Position numbers and translations under genes: made by a program. This document shows, one piece after another, positions 1-7,939 of a DNA stretch of 64,000 bases. The notes under the pieces were generated by a model that saw only the letters and a program-made list of their open reading frames with translations, was not told the DNA's origin and made no database searches. Origin of the DNA: Fusobacterium sp. SYSU M8D902 (GTDB taxonomy: Bacteria > Fusobacteriota > Fusobacteriia > Fusobacteriales > Fusobacteriaceae); NCBI RefSeq assembly GCF_040199715.1, contig NZ_JBEFNA010000002.1, positions 92,256 to 156,255 on the forward strand, given 5' to 3'. Numbering within the stretch: position 1 is the first letter of the stretch; each line of letters starts with the position of its first letter.

Positions 1-37
1 CATCATAAATATGTGATAGATCAATAATTTTTTTCAT
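1..37 (-). CDS. 5' end of an unidentified gene, possibly a cyclase-family protein (partial)
   Basis: Only the first twelve codons lie in the window; the gene runs off the left edge. An ATG at 37 follows a GGGGAG ribosome site at 45-50 and the peptide begins MKKIIDLSHIYD. Proteins of the cyclase/kynurenine-formamidase-like family often start with an IIDLSH-type stretch, so that family is a guess from very little. It lies downstream of the hydE terminator and so is probably a separate transcription unit or a read-through partner. Confidence 0.5.
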   Translation of the reverse strand, partial: MKKIIDLSHIYD

Positions 38-63
38 ACAACATCTCCCCTTTTAAAAAAAAT

Positions 64-100
64 AGGCCTGAGTATGATCCAAAAGGATATACTCAAGCCT
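64..100 (-). terminator. Intrinsic terminator after hydE
   Basis: Two arms of 16-17 bases (64-80 and 85-100) pair with one mismatch and one bulge around an AAAA loop. Read on the minus strand the stem is followed by an unbroken run of eight T, as expected for the end of the hydE operon. Confidence 0.85.
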
Positions 101-153
101 TAAAGCTATCTTTTATATCTATATTCTAACATACAAATATATTTATTTCAAAT

Positions 154-1239
154 TTATTTATTTTTAAAGTGTAGAGAATCTCCCCAAGCTCCATATACTA
201 TCTCATCACCTATAGATTTTACCTTTTTATCCATATCCTCTTTTGCTTTTTCAACACTATCTTTTATTCCAGGTTTGTTATCATAAAGAAGATATTTTCC
301 CTTATGTTCCAAAGCCGTTGCCGTTGGCATAAGTATATTCGCCCCCGCAAGTAGTCCTTTCTCTCTTCCATTCGGATCAAGACCTTGAAGTGCAGTAGTA
401 GCTGCTATATTAACATCTTTTAAGAGTATTCTCGTAATGGCAATCATCTTTAAGCCCAACTCTACTCTCTTCTCCTCACTTCTAACTACATTTTCCCACT
501 CTTTTCCCAGTGGAGTATCTCTATGTAAAATATATGGTCCCATACCTATCATATCTATATCCATCTCTTTATAGAATAGAATATCATTTACAAGATCCTC
601 TTCTGTTTGATTAGGAAGTCCTATCATAACCCCTGTACCAACTTGATAACCTACCTCTCTCAAATATTCTAAACATCTCTTTCTAACTTCAAAAGTATGT
701 TTGTTATCCATTGGATGTAATTTATTATATATATCTAAGTTAGTAGATTCTATTCTTAATAGATATCTATGTGCTCCAGCATCGAACCATCTTTGATAAG
801 TCTCTTTACTCTGTTCTCCCAACGAAAGAGTTATTCCTAACTTGCCATTAGAAAGAGTTTTTATCTCCTTTATCAAATCTTCGATAAAGTCCACAAACTC
901 CTTATCTTGTCTCTCTCCAGATTGTAGAGCAAGAGAGGCATAATTATTTTCATATATCCATTTTACAGATTTCATTATCTCATCTTTTGACATAGAAAAT
1001 CTCTCTACCTTTTTATTGTCACGTCTTATTCCACAGTAGTTACAATTTTTTATACATCTATTACTTATTTCAATAAGCCCTCTATAATAGACTTTTCTTC
1101 CTACATACTTACTCTTTATTTCATAAGCTTTTTTAAAAAGTAATTCCAAATCCTCTTTATTCTCAATCTTCATCAATTGAATTAAATCAGATTTTGTAAA
1201 CTCCTCTTGATTTAAAATACTCTCTATTTTTTTTGTCAT
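154..1239 (-). CDS. hydE: [FeFe]-hydrogenase H-cluster maturase HydE (radical SAM)
   Basis: HydE is a radical-SAM enzyme that helps build the dithiomethylamine-containing 2Fe subcluster of [FeFe]-hydrogenase in the cytoplasm, together with HydF and HydG. The radical-SAM CX3CX2C motif is seen as CIKNCNYC (Cys62, Cys66, Cys69), followed by the GIRRDN stretch typical of HydE; the length of 361 aa matches the family. The ATG at 1239 has an AGGAG site. It is the last gene of a four-gene minus-strand run (trmH-like, Nudix, M15 lipoprotein, hydE) with an 8-nt gap to its neighbour. hydF, hydG and the hydrogenase are not in the window, so the linkage is to housekeeping genes rather than to its partners. 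Biotin synthase or PylB are less likely because of the HydE-type motif context. Confidence 0.88.
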   Translation of the reverse strand: MTKKIESILNQEEFTKSDLIQLMKIENKEDLELLFKKAYEIKSKYVGRKVYYRGLIEISNRCIKNCNYCGIRRDNKKVERFSMSKDEIMKSVKWIYENNYASLALQSGERQDKEFVDFIEDLIKEIKTLSNGKLGITLSLGEQSKETYQRWFDAGAHRYLLRIESTNLDIYNKLHPMDNKHTFEVRKRCLEYLREVGYQVGTGVMIGLPNQTEEDLVNDILFYKEMDIDMIGMGPYILHRDTPLGKEWENVVRSEEKRVELGLKMIAITRILLKDVNIAATTALQGLDPNGREKGLLAGANILMPTATALEHKGKYLLYDNKPGIKDSVEKAKEDMDKKVKSIGDEIVYGAWGDSLHFKNK

Positions 1240-1247
1240 TTAAACTC

Positions 1248-1733
1248 CTATCTAATCATCACTTGTTTTCTCTCTTGAAGCCTATACTGCTTAAATCCTA
1301 CATGAAGATGTCCTCTTCTAGGATAGTATATCAACTGATCAAAACTTTTCAATTTTTTTCTAACTTTTTCAAACTCTTTTCTTCCCAACTTCCCCTTTTT
1401 CAAAAGAATGTCTACAGCCATTCCTCTCCTATGCATTGAAGTTGCTGAGCCACCTACTGCTTTGTTCAGCCTCTCTCCTCTATACCAACTGGTAACAATA
1501 ACAGGACGCCCCAATATCTTTCTTACTGCATCCAATCTTCTAGCAGTGTATCTTATATTAGCCCTCTCTTCCCAATTAGGTATATTTTTTATTCTCTTCT
1601 TTTTTGCTATTGAACTATGAATTGCCTCTCCCATTGTAAAGTATTTTGAAATTTTCTCATCTCTATCTATCCTAGTTGAAGTACAACTTGTTAATAAAAG
1701 TATTAAAAGAAAAAAACAGGCTACTCTTTTCAT
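1248..1733 (-). CDS. Lipoprotein with M15-type peptidase domain
   Basis: A signal peptide ending in a lipobox (LLTSC, Cys17) predicts a lipid-anchored envelope protein of 161 aa. The mature part has the metal-site pattern of M15-type D-Ala-D-Ala carboxypeptidases and endopeptidases: SMHRRGMAVD (His101, Asp108) and a late GHLH (His142/His144). It most likely trims peptidoglycan peptides at the membrane. The start codon overlaps the stop of the Nudix gene by 4 nt, indicating translational coupling. The exact bond cleaved cannot be told from sequence. Confidence 0.8.
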   Translation of the reverse strand: MKRVACFFLLILLLTSCTSTRIDRDEKISKYFTMGEAIHSSIAKKKRIKNIPNWEERANIRYTARRLDAVRKILGRPVIVTSWYRGERLNKAVGGSATSMHRRGMAVDILLKKGKLGRKEFEKVRKKLKSFDQLIYYPRRGHLHVGFKQYRLQERKQVMIR

Positions 1734-2254
1734 AGTATTCCTCTTTTTCTCTTAGCAAATTCCACTCCTATTATACTTTTTCCATCTGATAACTGATCTA
1801 AAGACAGATCTTTTAATGCCCTTCTCTCCACCTCTACAAACTCATCTTCATCAAGGTGTTGCTCTGTTTTTATTAAATTTTCAGCATAATAAAGGTAAAA
1901 CTTACCATCAGATATTCCTGGACTTGAAAAGTATTCACAAATCTTTTCAATTTTTGTAGCTCTATATCCAGTCTCCTCTTCTAGCTCTCTCAATGCAGCT
2001 TCCATAGGACACTCTCCACTTTCTAAAAGTCCTGCTGGTATCTCCAAAGTCTCAATTTTAACAGCAGGTCTATACTGTTTTACTAAAAGTATAGAATTAT
2101 CCTCAAATACTGCTACCACTCCAACAGCATCTCTTCTCCCTGTAAAAGTCCAATCTACAACTCTTTCATTTGGAAGTCTCAATTTTTTTGAATAAACCTG
2201 CATATGCTCATTTCTAAAAACCTCTCTGCTCTCTAACTCTTCAAATTTCTTCAT
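1730..2254 (-). CDS. Nudix hydrolase, ADP-ribose pyrophosphatase type
   Basis: The Nudix box is complete at residues 75-97 (G, then E81, then REL-EE-TG), which coordinates Mg2+ for hydrolysis of a nucleoside diphosphate linked to another moiety. The 174-aa size and N-terminal layout resemble the ADP-ribose pyrophosphatase branch (NudF/YqkG), so ADP-ribose is the probable substrate, but Nudix specificity is hard to assign by eye. The gene lies 9 nt after the trmH-like gene and overlaps the downstream lipoprotein gene by 4 nt. Confidence 0.85.
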   Translation of the reverse strand: MKKFEELESREVFRNEHMQVYSKKLRLPNERVVDWTFTGRRDAVGVVAVFEDNSILLVKQYRPAVKIETLEIPAGLLESGECPMEAALRELEEETGYRATKIEKICEYFSSPGISDGKFYLYYAENLIKTEQHLDEDEFVEVERRALKDLSLDQLSDGKSIIGVEFAKRKRGIL

Positions 2255-2263
2255 ATCTTCCCT

Positions 2264-3031
2264 CTATCTTTTTATTAGCTCTCTCACTTTATAAAGTATA
2301 ATTCCAGATGCCATAGCCACATTCAAAGACTCTGCACTTCCAAATATTGGAATAATTACAGTTTCATCTGCTGACTCTAACATCTCTTTAGAAACACCAT
2401 TTCCCTCACTTCCAAAAACAACAACATTTTTCTCCTGTAACTTCATCTGTGTATACTCTATAGAGTTTTTTTCTAAAGCTGTCACATGTAACTTATATCC
2501 TCTCTCTTTTAATAGTTTTAAAAGTTCACTCTCTTCCATATACACAATGTTCATATTAAATATAGACCCCATACTACTTCTTACAGATTTCTCATTATAT
2601 ACATCTACGCTTCCCTTTGTTAAAATTATATCTTTAAATCCTGCTGCATCTCCAACTCTTATTATAGTCCCTAAATTTCCAGGATCTTGTACATTATTTA
2701 AGACTATTATATTATCCTCTAATTTTTCCAAACTACTTTCACAATATGGATAAACTAAAATCACCCCTTGTGAATTTTCTTGTGATGTCAACTCCTTAAA
2801 GATCTTATCTCCCACTATTAACTTTCTACACTTAAATCTATCAAGTTTAGGAGCGATATTCTCTTCATTTTCAACCCCCTCTTTTAATACAATTAGATTT
2901 GGCTCATATGAAAAATCTAAGAATTTTCTTCCCTCAGCTATAAACTCTCCATTTAGTTCTCTATACTTTCTCTGTTTCAATTTTTTTATTTTTTTTACTG
3001 TATTATTATCTAAACTATTTATATATTCCAC
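2264..3031 (-). CDS. TrmH/SpoU-family RNA 2'-O-methyltransferase
   Basis: The three SPOUT motifs are present in order in the C-terminal half: NVQDPGNLGTIIR, then FGSEGNGVS, then a final segment with SLNVAMASGI that forms the knotted SAM site. An N-terminal RNA-binding domain rich in Lys/Arg precedes it. The family methylates ribose 2'-OH in tRNA or 23S rRNA; the target here is not resolvable. I place the start at a GTG (3031) because GGAGG lies 5 nt upstream; the open frame continues to a TTG at 3043 that overlaps this ribosome site. First gene of the operon that ends with hydE. Confidence 0.85.
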   Translation of the reverse strand: MEYINSLDNNTVKKIKKLKQRKYRELNGEFIAEGRKFLDFSYEPNLIVLKEGVENEENIAPKLDRFKCRKLIVGDKIFKELTSQENSQGVILVYPYCESSLEKLEDNIIVLNNVQDPGNLGTIIRVGDAAGFKDIILTKGSVDVYNEKSVRSSMGSIFNMNIVYMEESELLKLLKERGYKLHVTALEKNSIEYTQMKLQEKNVVVFGSEGNGVSKEMLESADETVIIPIFGSAESLNVAMASGIILYKVRELIKR

Positions 3032-3061
3032 GATATCCTCCAAGTTTTATTTCTACTTTTT

Positions 3062-3113
3062 ATTATACCATAAAAACCTTATCATTTACAGATTTTAAAA
3101 TTTGTACTATAAT
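3062..3113. promoter_or_regulatory. Back-to-back sigma-70-type promoters sharing one -35 hexamer
   Basis: On the plus strand TTTACA (3085-3090) is followed after 17 bp by TATAAT (3108-3113), driving the ABC1-like gene. Read on the minus strand the same six bases are TGTAAA, followed after 17 bp by TATAAT (3062-3067), driving the trmH-hydE operon. Both are good consensus matches with ideal spacing. Confidence 0.75.
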
Positions 3114-3152
3114 CTAATCGAATACTTGTATCATTATGGAGGAGATACTAAA

Positions 3153-4361
3153 ATGTTATCATCTAAATTTATAAAATTTATGAAGGCTCTAAATTCAGGT
3201 AAGGTAGAAAATCTATCTTGTGTTGTTAATTTAGGGCGGGTAGGACTTAGAATGGCAGAGGAGTACTCTACAAGATTTGATCTTCTTGAGATTGAACAGT
3301 GCCTATTTCTCTCTCAATTTCAAACTCCTGCTATTGAGAAATCAGAAAAACATCTTTTACAACTTATAAAAAAACATGATCCAATATTTTCACTGATGGA
3401 ATACTACGACAACTATCCCTATTCCTATTCAGATATAAACTATTTTTTTAAAGGTTGTCTTAAGAGTGGGGTTGAGATCTCTATAAAAGCTGTTAATCCA
3501 GTGACAAAACATAATTATTTCAAGACTCTATTAAAATTGGAGAAATCACTAAAATTTTACAATTTTTTTATGCCTTGGCTAGATAAAAAGTACAAGGTTA
3601 ATGAAATTTTGAAAGATTTAGAGAAGCACAGTCTTGAAAAATTTAACTTAATAAATGAGATTAGATTTACTAAAAATATGGAAGAGTATCTTTCACAATA
3701 TAAAAAATTTAGTTTTTTGAAAAGAGTACGTTTCCCTAAGATATACTCATATCTCTCTTCAAATAATACAGTAGTTAGTGAGTTTATCTATGGAGATTAT
3801 TTCTATGACCTTCTTCATTGTAAGCAATTACAATATAAAGATGTCCTTGATCTCATCAAAATTCAACTATTTTTTATGTTAAAAGTAGGAGTTTTTTACA
3901 ATAATCTACACTCTGGGAACCTTATAATGAATGATGAGAAAAAAATATATTTCTTAGATTGTAATGCTATCTCAATTTTAATACCAGAATTGAGAGTAAA
4001 TCTTCTTGCTATCTTAGAGGCTATTACAGAGGGAGATTTTGAAAAGTTAGCTCACTCTTTTAACAATATGTCACAAGAGAAACTTTCAAAGGAGACAATC
4101 GATAAATTAATAATCAATCTTAAATATAGTTTTTCAACTGATTTAATTCAATCTAATGGCTATATTATAAAGTTTATGAAACTATTTAAAGTAGCTAGCA
4201 ATCATGGAGTTATTTTTGATAATGCCATCTTCTCTATTTTTAAATCTTTCATATACTTTAATAAATTAATTGAAAAAACAAAAAGTAAAAATACTTCCTT
4301 TGAGAACGATTTTAAAATCATATTAGCAGAATTAAAAGAGATTATTAAAAAGAATAAATAA
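3153..4361 (+). CDS. Divergent ABC1/UbiB-type atypical kinase
   Basis: A 402-aa protein resembling the ABC1 (AarF/UbiB) kinase-like fold. Visible landmarks are a putative nucleotide-binding lysine in SIKAV, a hinge-like VSEFIYGDY segment, a catalytic-loop equivalent NNLHSGNL (usual form near HADPHPGN) and a metal-binding DCN in place of DFG. The family's KxGQ and alanine-rich loop are not conserved. The ATG at 3153 is chosen because it follows GGAGGAG (3138-3144) and lies downstream of the TATAAT at 3108-3113; the upstream in-frame TTG at 3102 falls inside the promoter. In other bacteria the family supports quinone synthesis or lipid homeostasis; neither is evident here. Monocistronic. A sugar or aminoglycoside kinase of similar fold is the main alternative. 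Confidence 0.55.
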   Translation: MLSSKFIKFMKALNSGKVENLSCVVNLGRVGLRMAEEYSTRFDLLEIEQCLFLSQFQTPAIEKSEKHLLQLIKKHDPIFSLMEYYDNYPYSYSDINYFFKGCLKSGVEISIKAVNPVTKHNYFKTLLKLEKSLKFYNFFMPWLDKKYKVNEILKDLEKHSLEKFNLINEIRFTKNMEEYLSQYKKFSFLKRVRFPKIYSYLSSNNTVVSEFIYGDYFYDLLHCKQLQYKDVLDLIKIQLFFMLKVGVFYNNLHSGNLIMNDEKKIYFLDCNAISILIPELRVNLLAILEAITEGDFEKLAHSFNNMSQEKLSKETIDKLIINLKYSFSTDLIQSNGYIIKFMKLFKVASNHGVIFDNAIFSIFKSFIYFNKLIEKTKSKNTSFENDFKIILAELKEIIKKNK

Positions 4362-4390
4362 TTGACTTAACTTATTTTTCATATTAGAAT
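4362..4390 (+). promoter_or_regulatory. Promoter of potD
   Basis: TTGACT (4362-4367), 17-bp spacer, TAGAAT (4385-4390), starting immediately after the stop codon of the ABC1-like gene. Confidence 0.7.
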
Positions 4391-4424
4391 ATGCTGTAGA
4401 CAATTAATTTTAGGAGGTTGATAA

Positions 4425-5456
4425 ATGAAAAAATTATTAGCAACTTTAACTCTTGCTTTAGCTTTTATAGGATGTGGAGGAAAGAAAGAAAGTAATGAGA
4501 ATACTCTATATATCTATGGTTGGGCTAATACTATACCACAGAGTATATATGAGGCTTTTGAAAAAGAGACAGGAATAAAAGTAGTAGAGGATATCTACTC
4601 TTCTAATGAAGAGATGTTTACTAAATTAAAAGCTGGTGGAAATGGGTATGATATTGTTATGCCTTCTGCTGACTATGTAGAGATTATGATGAAAGAGGGT
4701 ATGCTTGAGAAATTAGATAAAAATCTATTACCTAGCTACTCTAATTTAGATCCATTGGTTTTAGAAAAATTACACCATTTTGATCCAGAGAATAACTATG
4801 AAGTTCCTTATCTTATCGGTGCTACTATCATAGCTGTAAATAAAAAATATGTTCCTGAGTTTCCTAGAGACTACTCTATCTATGAGATGTCTAATTTAAA
4901 AGGAAGAATGACTCTACTTGATGATATGAGAGAGGTTATGACTTCTGCACTTGGTATGTTAGATTACCCTCAAACTACAGAGGATGAACAAGCTATAGCT
5001 CAAGCAGCTGATCTTGTTAAATCTTGGAAGAAAAATATTGCAAAATTTGATGCTGAATCTTTTGGAAAAGGTTTTGCTAGTGGTGATTTCTGGGTAGTTC
5101 AAGGATATCCTGATAATATTTTCAAAGAGTTAGATGAGAATGAGAGAGCTAATGTAGAACTTGTTATTCCTGAAAAAGGTGGAACTGCTTATGTTGACTC
5201 ATTTGTTATGTTAAACTCTGCACCTCACAAAGATGCTGCTTACAAATTCTTAGAGTTCACATTGAGACCTGAGATTGCTGCTCAATTTGCTGATCTACTT
5301 GAAACACCATCAGTTAATGCCCCAGCAAGAGAGCTTATGACTGTAAAACCTTTATTTGAAATATCAGATTTAAAAAATGTTCAAGTTTTAAGAGATATCC
5401 ATTCTACTCTTGACTTACAAAATAAATATTGGCAAGAAATCTTAATTGCTGATTAA
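4425..5456 (+). CDS. potD: Spermidine/putrescine-binding lipoprotein (PotD family), orphan
   Basis: A lipoprotein signal (LAFIGC, Cys17) precedes a periplasmic-binding-protein fold of the PotD/PotF type: LYIYGWANTIP near the N-terminus, the SNEEMFTKLKAG and YDIVMPSADYV segments, and a late YVDSFVMLNSAPHK that lines the ligand cleft. It would capture polyamines for an ABC importer. No potA, potB or potC is adjacent, so it either serves a transporter encoded elsewhere or binds another cation or amino compound. Start supported by AGGAGG just upstream. Only 17 nt separate it from dnaN, which may share its transcript. Confidence 0.82.
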   Translation: MKKLLATLTLALAFIGCGGKKESNENTLYIYGWANTIPQSIYEAFEKETGIKVVEDIYSSNEEMFTKLKAGGNGYDIVMPSADYVEIMMKEGMLEKLDKNLLPSYSNLDPLVLEKLHHFDPENNYEVPYLIGATIIAVNKKYVPEFPRDYSIYEMSNLKGRMTLLDDMREVMTSALGMLDYPQTTEDEQAIAQAADLVKSWKKNIAKFDAESFGKGFASGDFWVVQGYPDNIFKELDENERANVELVIPEKGGTAYVDSFVMLNSAPHKDAAYKFLEFTLRPEIAAQFADLLETPSVNAPARELMTVKPLFEISDLKNVQVLRDIHSTLDLQNKYWQEILIAD

Positions 5457-5473
5457 TAATATTGGAGGAAAAA

Positions 5474-6565
5474 ATGAAATTTTCTATTGAAAGAGAAAAA
5501 TTAATTTCTGTTTTATCTGAATATACAAATATTTTAAAAGATAATCCTATAAAGCCTATTGTATCTGGTCTTAAAATATCAGCTACTCAAGATGGTGTTG
5601 TTTTTGTAGGAACTAATCTTGAAATAGAGCATATTAGAAAAATAAAAATTGATGTTGAAGAAGAGGGCGAAGTTATTATAAAACCATTTCTTTTACTAGA
5701 GTATATTAAGCTTTTAGATGAGGAAAGAGTGGACTTCTCTTCTGCAAATGGATTTGTTACTGTTCATCAAGCAGAGTTTTCAGTACTTGAAGGAGGAGCA
5801 TATCCAAATATTATTGAGTTAGAACCTCAAAATTTACTTTCTATTAGTGGTTCTCATTTTGTAAAACTTCTTGATAAATCAAAATTTGCAGCAACACAAT
5901 CACAAGAAAATATTCAAATTAACTGTGTTAGAGCTGTATTTAAGAAAGATGAATTAAATTTAGTTTCTACTGACTCATATAGATTACTTTTTTTAAGAGA
6001 AAAAATTGAGTGCTTAGATACAAGAGAGATCTCTATTCCTATGGAAACAGTTAATACTCTTTGTAAATTACTTAAAGACTATGACAGAGAGATAACTTTG
6101 GGATACAATAATGATACTCTTATTGTAACTTGGGAAAATTCATACTTCAGTAGTAAAACAATTGGGCTTCAATATCCCGATTTTAAAACAATTCTTAGAA
6201 TTTCAGCTTTTGAAAAGAAGATGGAGTTCAACCGTGATGAACTTAGAAGTGCTTTAAAAAGAGTTATTACAGTTGCTAAAACAAGTTTAGATGCAAAATT
6301 TGGAGCTATTTTTAACTTCACTGGAAAAACAATGGTTATCAATGCTTTTTCTGGTAGAGCTAAGATCAATCAAAAAGTTAATATGCTTAAAGATGGTGAC
6401 GATTTTAAAGCTTCTTTAAACTGTAAATTTTTAGCTGAATATATAGATAATGTTTCTAACAATATTATTATTGGTGGAAATAATGCTTCATCAATGTTTG
6501 AAATTAAAGAGATAGATAATGATGATTATATATATATACTGATGCCTTTAGCTCTTAGAGACTAA
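5474..6565 (+). CDS. dnaN: DNA polymerase III beta sliding clamp
   Basis: The ring-shaped clamp that tethers the replicative polymerase to DNA. The 363-aa protein shows the three repeated clamp domains and the typical C-terminal MPL-rich strand with hydrophobic residues that binds client peptides. The ATG at 5474 follows GGAGG; the upstream in-frame TTG at 5462 overlaps that site and was not used. In most bacteria dnaN follows dnaA; here it follows potD and is followed by a terminator, with no dnaA in the window. Confidence 0.93.
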   Translation: MKFSIEREKLISVLSEYTNILKDNPIKPIVSGLKISATQDGVVFVGTNLEIEHIRKIKIDVEEEGEVIIKPFLLLEYIKLLDEERVDFSSANGFVTVHQAEFSVLEGGAYPNIIELEPQNLLSISGSHFVKLLDKSKFAATQSQENIQINCVRAVFKKDELNLVSTDSYRLLFLREKIECLDTREISIPMETVNTLCKLLKDYDREITLGYNNDTLIVTWENSYFSSKTIGLQYPDFKTILRISAFEKKMEFNRDELRSALKRVITVAKTSLDAKFGAIFNFTGKTMVINAFSGRAKINQKVNMLKDGDDFKASLNCKFLAEYIDNVSNNIIIGGNNASSMFEIKEIDNDDYIYILMPLALRD

Positions 6566-6569
6566 AGAT

Positions 6570-6596
6570 AAAAGAGCAAGTTAACTTGCTCTTTTT
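6570..6596. terminator. Bidirectional terminator between dnaN and mog
   Basis: A nearly perfect palindrome: an AAAAGAGCAAG arm at 6570-6580 pairs with 6585-6595 across TTAA, with A and T runs on either side. It serves the converging dnaN and mog genes. Confidence 0.88.
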
Positions 6597-7084
6597 TATC
6601 TGGCACAATTTTTTGCTGACCCTACCATTATTTCCAACCCATGCTTTAATTCTGAAATTATATAACTAAGTGACTCATCTACAGCCTTTGGACTTCCCGG
6701 CATATTTATTATAAGTGTATCTTTTCTTATACCAGCAGTAGCTCTAGATAACATAGCTCTCTTTGTTATTGTTAAAGAGTAATTTCTAATAGCCTCTGGT
6801 ATTCCTGGAACTCTCTTTTCAATAACCTCTTCTGTTGCCTCTGGTGTTACATCTCTTTTAGAAAATCCTGTTCCCCCTGTTGTTAAGATTAAATCAGCAA
6901 TATTTTTATCACAGATCTCCTTTAAACTCTCTACTATCATACCAAATTCATCTGGTATCAATATCTTTTTTACAACTTCATAACCATTTTCTACAACTAT
7001 TCTCTCTATTACTTGAGTGGAAAGATCCTCTCTTTCTCCACTACTTCCCTTATCACTCATACAAACTATTGCTACTCTAAACAT
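6596..7084 (-). CDS. mog: Molybdopterin adenylyltransferase-type protein (MogA/MoaB)
   Basis: A single MogA/MoaB-fold domain of 162 aa with the hallmark TTGGTGFSKRDVTPEA segment that binds molybdopterin and the late NMPGSPKAV loop. It activates molybdopterin by adenylation before metal insertion. Transcribed divergently from modA with a strong -10 (TATAAT preceded by TG; minus strand 7106-7111) in the 110-bp gap; placement beside modAB, the moeA-like gene and moaC supports the cofactor role. MogA versus MoaB cannot be separated by eye. Confidence 0.85.
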   Translation of the reverse strand: MFRVAIVCMSDKGSSGEREDLSTQVIERIVVENGYEVVKKILIPDEFGMIVESLKEICDKNIADLILTTGGTGFSKRDVTPEATEEVIEKRVPGIPEAIRNYSLTITKRAMLSRATAGIRKDTLIINMPGSPKAVDESLSYIISELKHGLEIMVGSAKNCAR

Positions 7085-7129
7085 CTGATTCCTCCTTTTA
7101 TTTTTATTATATCATATATATAATTAAAC

Positions 7130-7158
7130 TTGCTATTTTCTAGTAAATTTGTTATCAT
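7130..7158 (+). promoter_or_regulatory. Promoter of modAB and following genes
   Basis: TTGCTA (7130-7135), 17-bp spacer, TATCAT (7153-7158), 37 nt upstream of the modA start. The leader is too short for a molybdenum-cofactor riboswitch. Confidence 0.65.
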
Positions 7159-7194
7159 TAAAGTTAGATAATTTATAAAATATGAGGTGGTCAG

Positions 7195-7926
7195 ATGAAA
7201 AAAAATTTAGTTGGAGCATTACTGATGCTTATTTTATTCTCTGTAAGTTCTTTTGCTAGTGAGATCACTATTAGTTGTGCTGCTAGTCTTAAAGAGGTAA
7301 TTGAGGAGTTAAGTGATAAATTTAACAAGGAAAATAAAAAGATAAAAGTTAATGTGAATCTAGGTGGTTCTGGAGCATTAAAAAATCAGATAATAGCTGG
7401 AGCTCCTGTGGATTTAGTTTTCTTTGCTTCTCAAAAAGATCTAACTGATCTGTCTGAAAAAGGATTTGTGGAAAAAGATTATCAAAAAAATATGTTAAAA
7501 AACAGATTGGTTATTGCTGGTAGAACTCAGATACAATCTTTGGATAAGTTATTAGGATACAAGACTGCTATTGGTATTCCTGAAACTGTACCAGCAGGAA
7601 GATATGCTAAAGAGGTACTTACTAAGAGCAAACTTTGGGATGAGATTCATAAAGATCTTGTTTTTACTAGGGATGTTAGAAGTGCTGCTCAATATGTAGA
7701 TCTATATGAAGTGGATTTTTCTTTTATATATAAAACAGATGTTACTATGTTAAAAAATAGTGATATTGTTTTCACAGTTCCAGAGGAGTTACACTCTCCA
7801 ATCATATACAGCTATGGTATTGTAAAGGACAGAGCTAATACTGATGTGGTAAAGTTCTATAACTTTTTAAACTCTGAATATGCTAAAAAGATATATGAAA
7901 AATATAATTTTGAATTAGTTGAGTAA
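7195..7926 (+). CDS. modA: Molybdate-binding periplasmic protein ModA
   Basis: A 243-aa secreted protein with a cleavable signal peptide (cut near SFA-SE) and the ModA signature: SCAASLKEVIEEL, the VNLGGSGALKNQI oxyanion-binding loop and APVDLVFFAS. It captures molybdate or tungstate for the ModB channel. GAGGTGG precedes the ATG. The next gene begins 13 nt after the stop. Confidence 0.9.
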   Translation: MKKNLVGALLMLILFSVSSFASEITISCAASLKEVIEELSDKFNKENKKIKVNVNLGGSGALKNQIIAGAPVDLVFFASQKDLTDLSEKGFVEKDYQKNMLKNRLVIAGRTQIQSLDKLLGYKTAIGIPETVPAGRYAKEVLTKSKLWDEIHKDLVFTRDVRSAAQYVDLYEVDFSFIYKTDVTMLKNSDIVFTVPEELHSPIIYSYGIVKDRANTDVVKFYNFLNSEYAKKIYEKYNFELVE

Positions 7927-7939
7927 TCTAGGTATTGAA

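Noticed and set aside
5380-5480. Replication origin next to dnaN
   Set aside because: Only 17 nt separate potD and dnaN; no room for an origin and no cluster of DnaA boxes was noticed.
7159-7194. Molybdenum-cofactor riboswitch before modA
   Set aside because: The leader is about 36 nt, too short for that aptamer.
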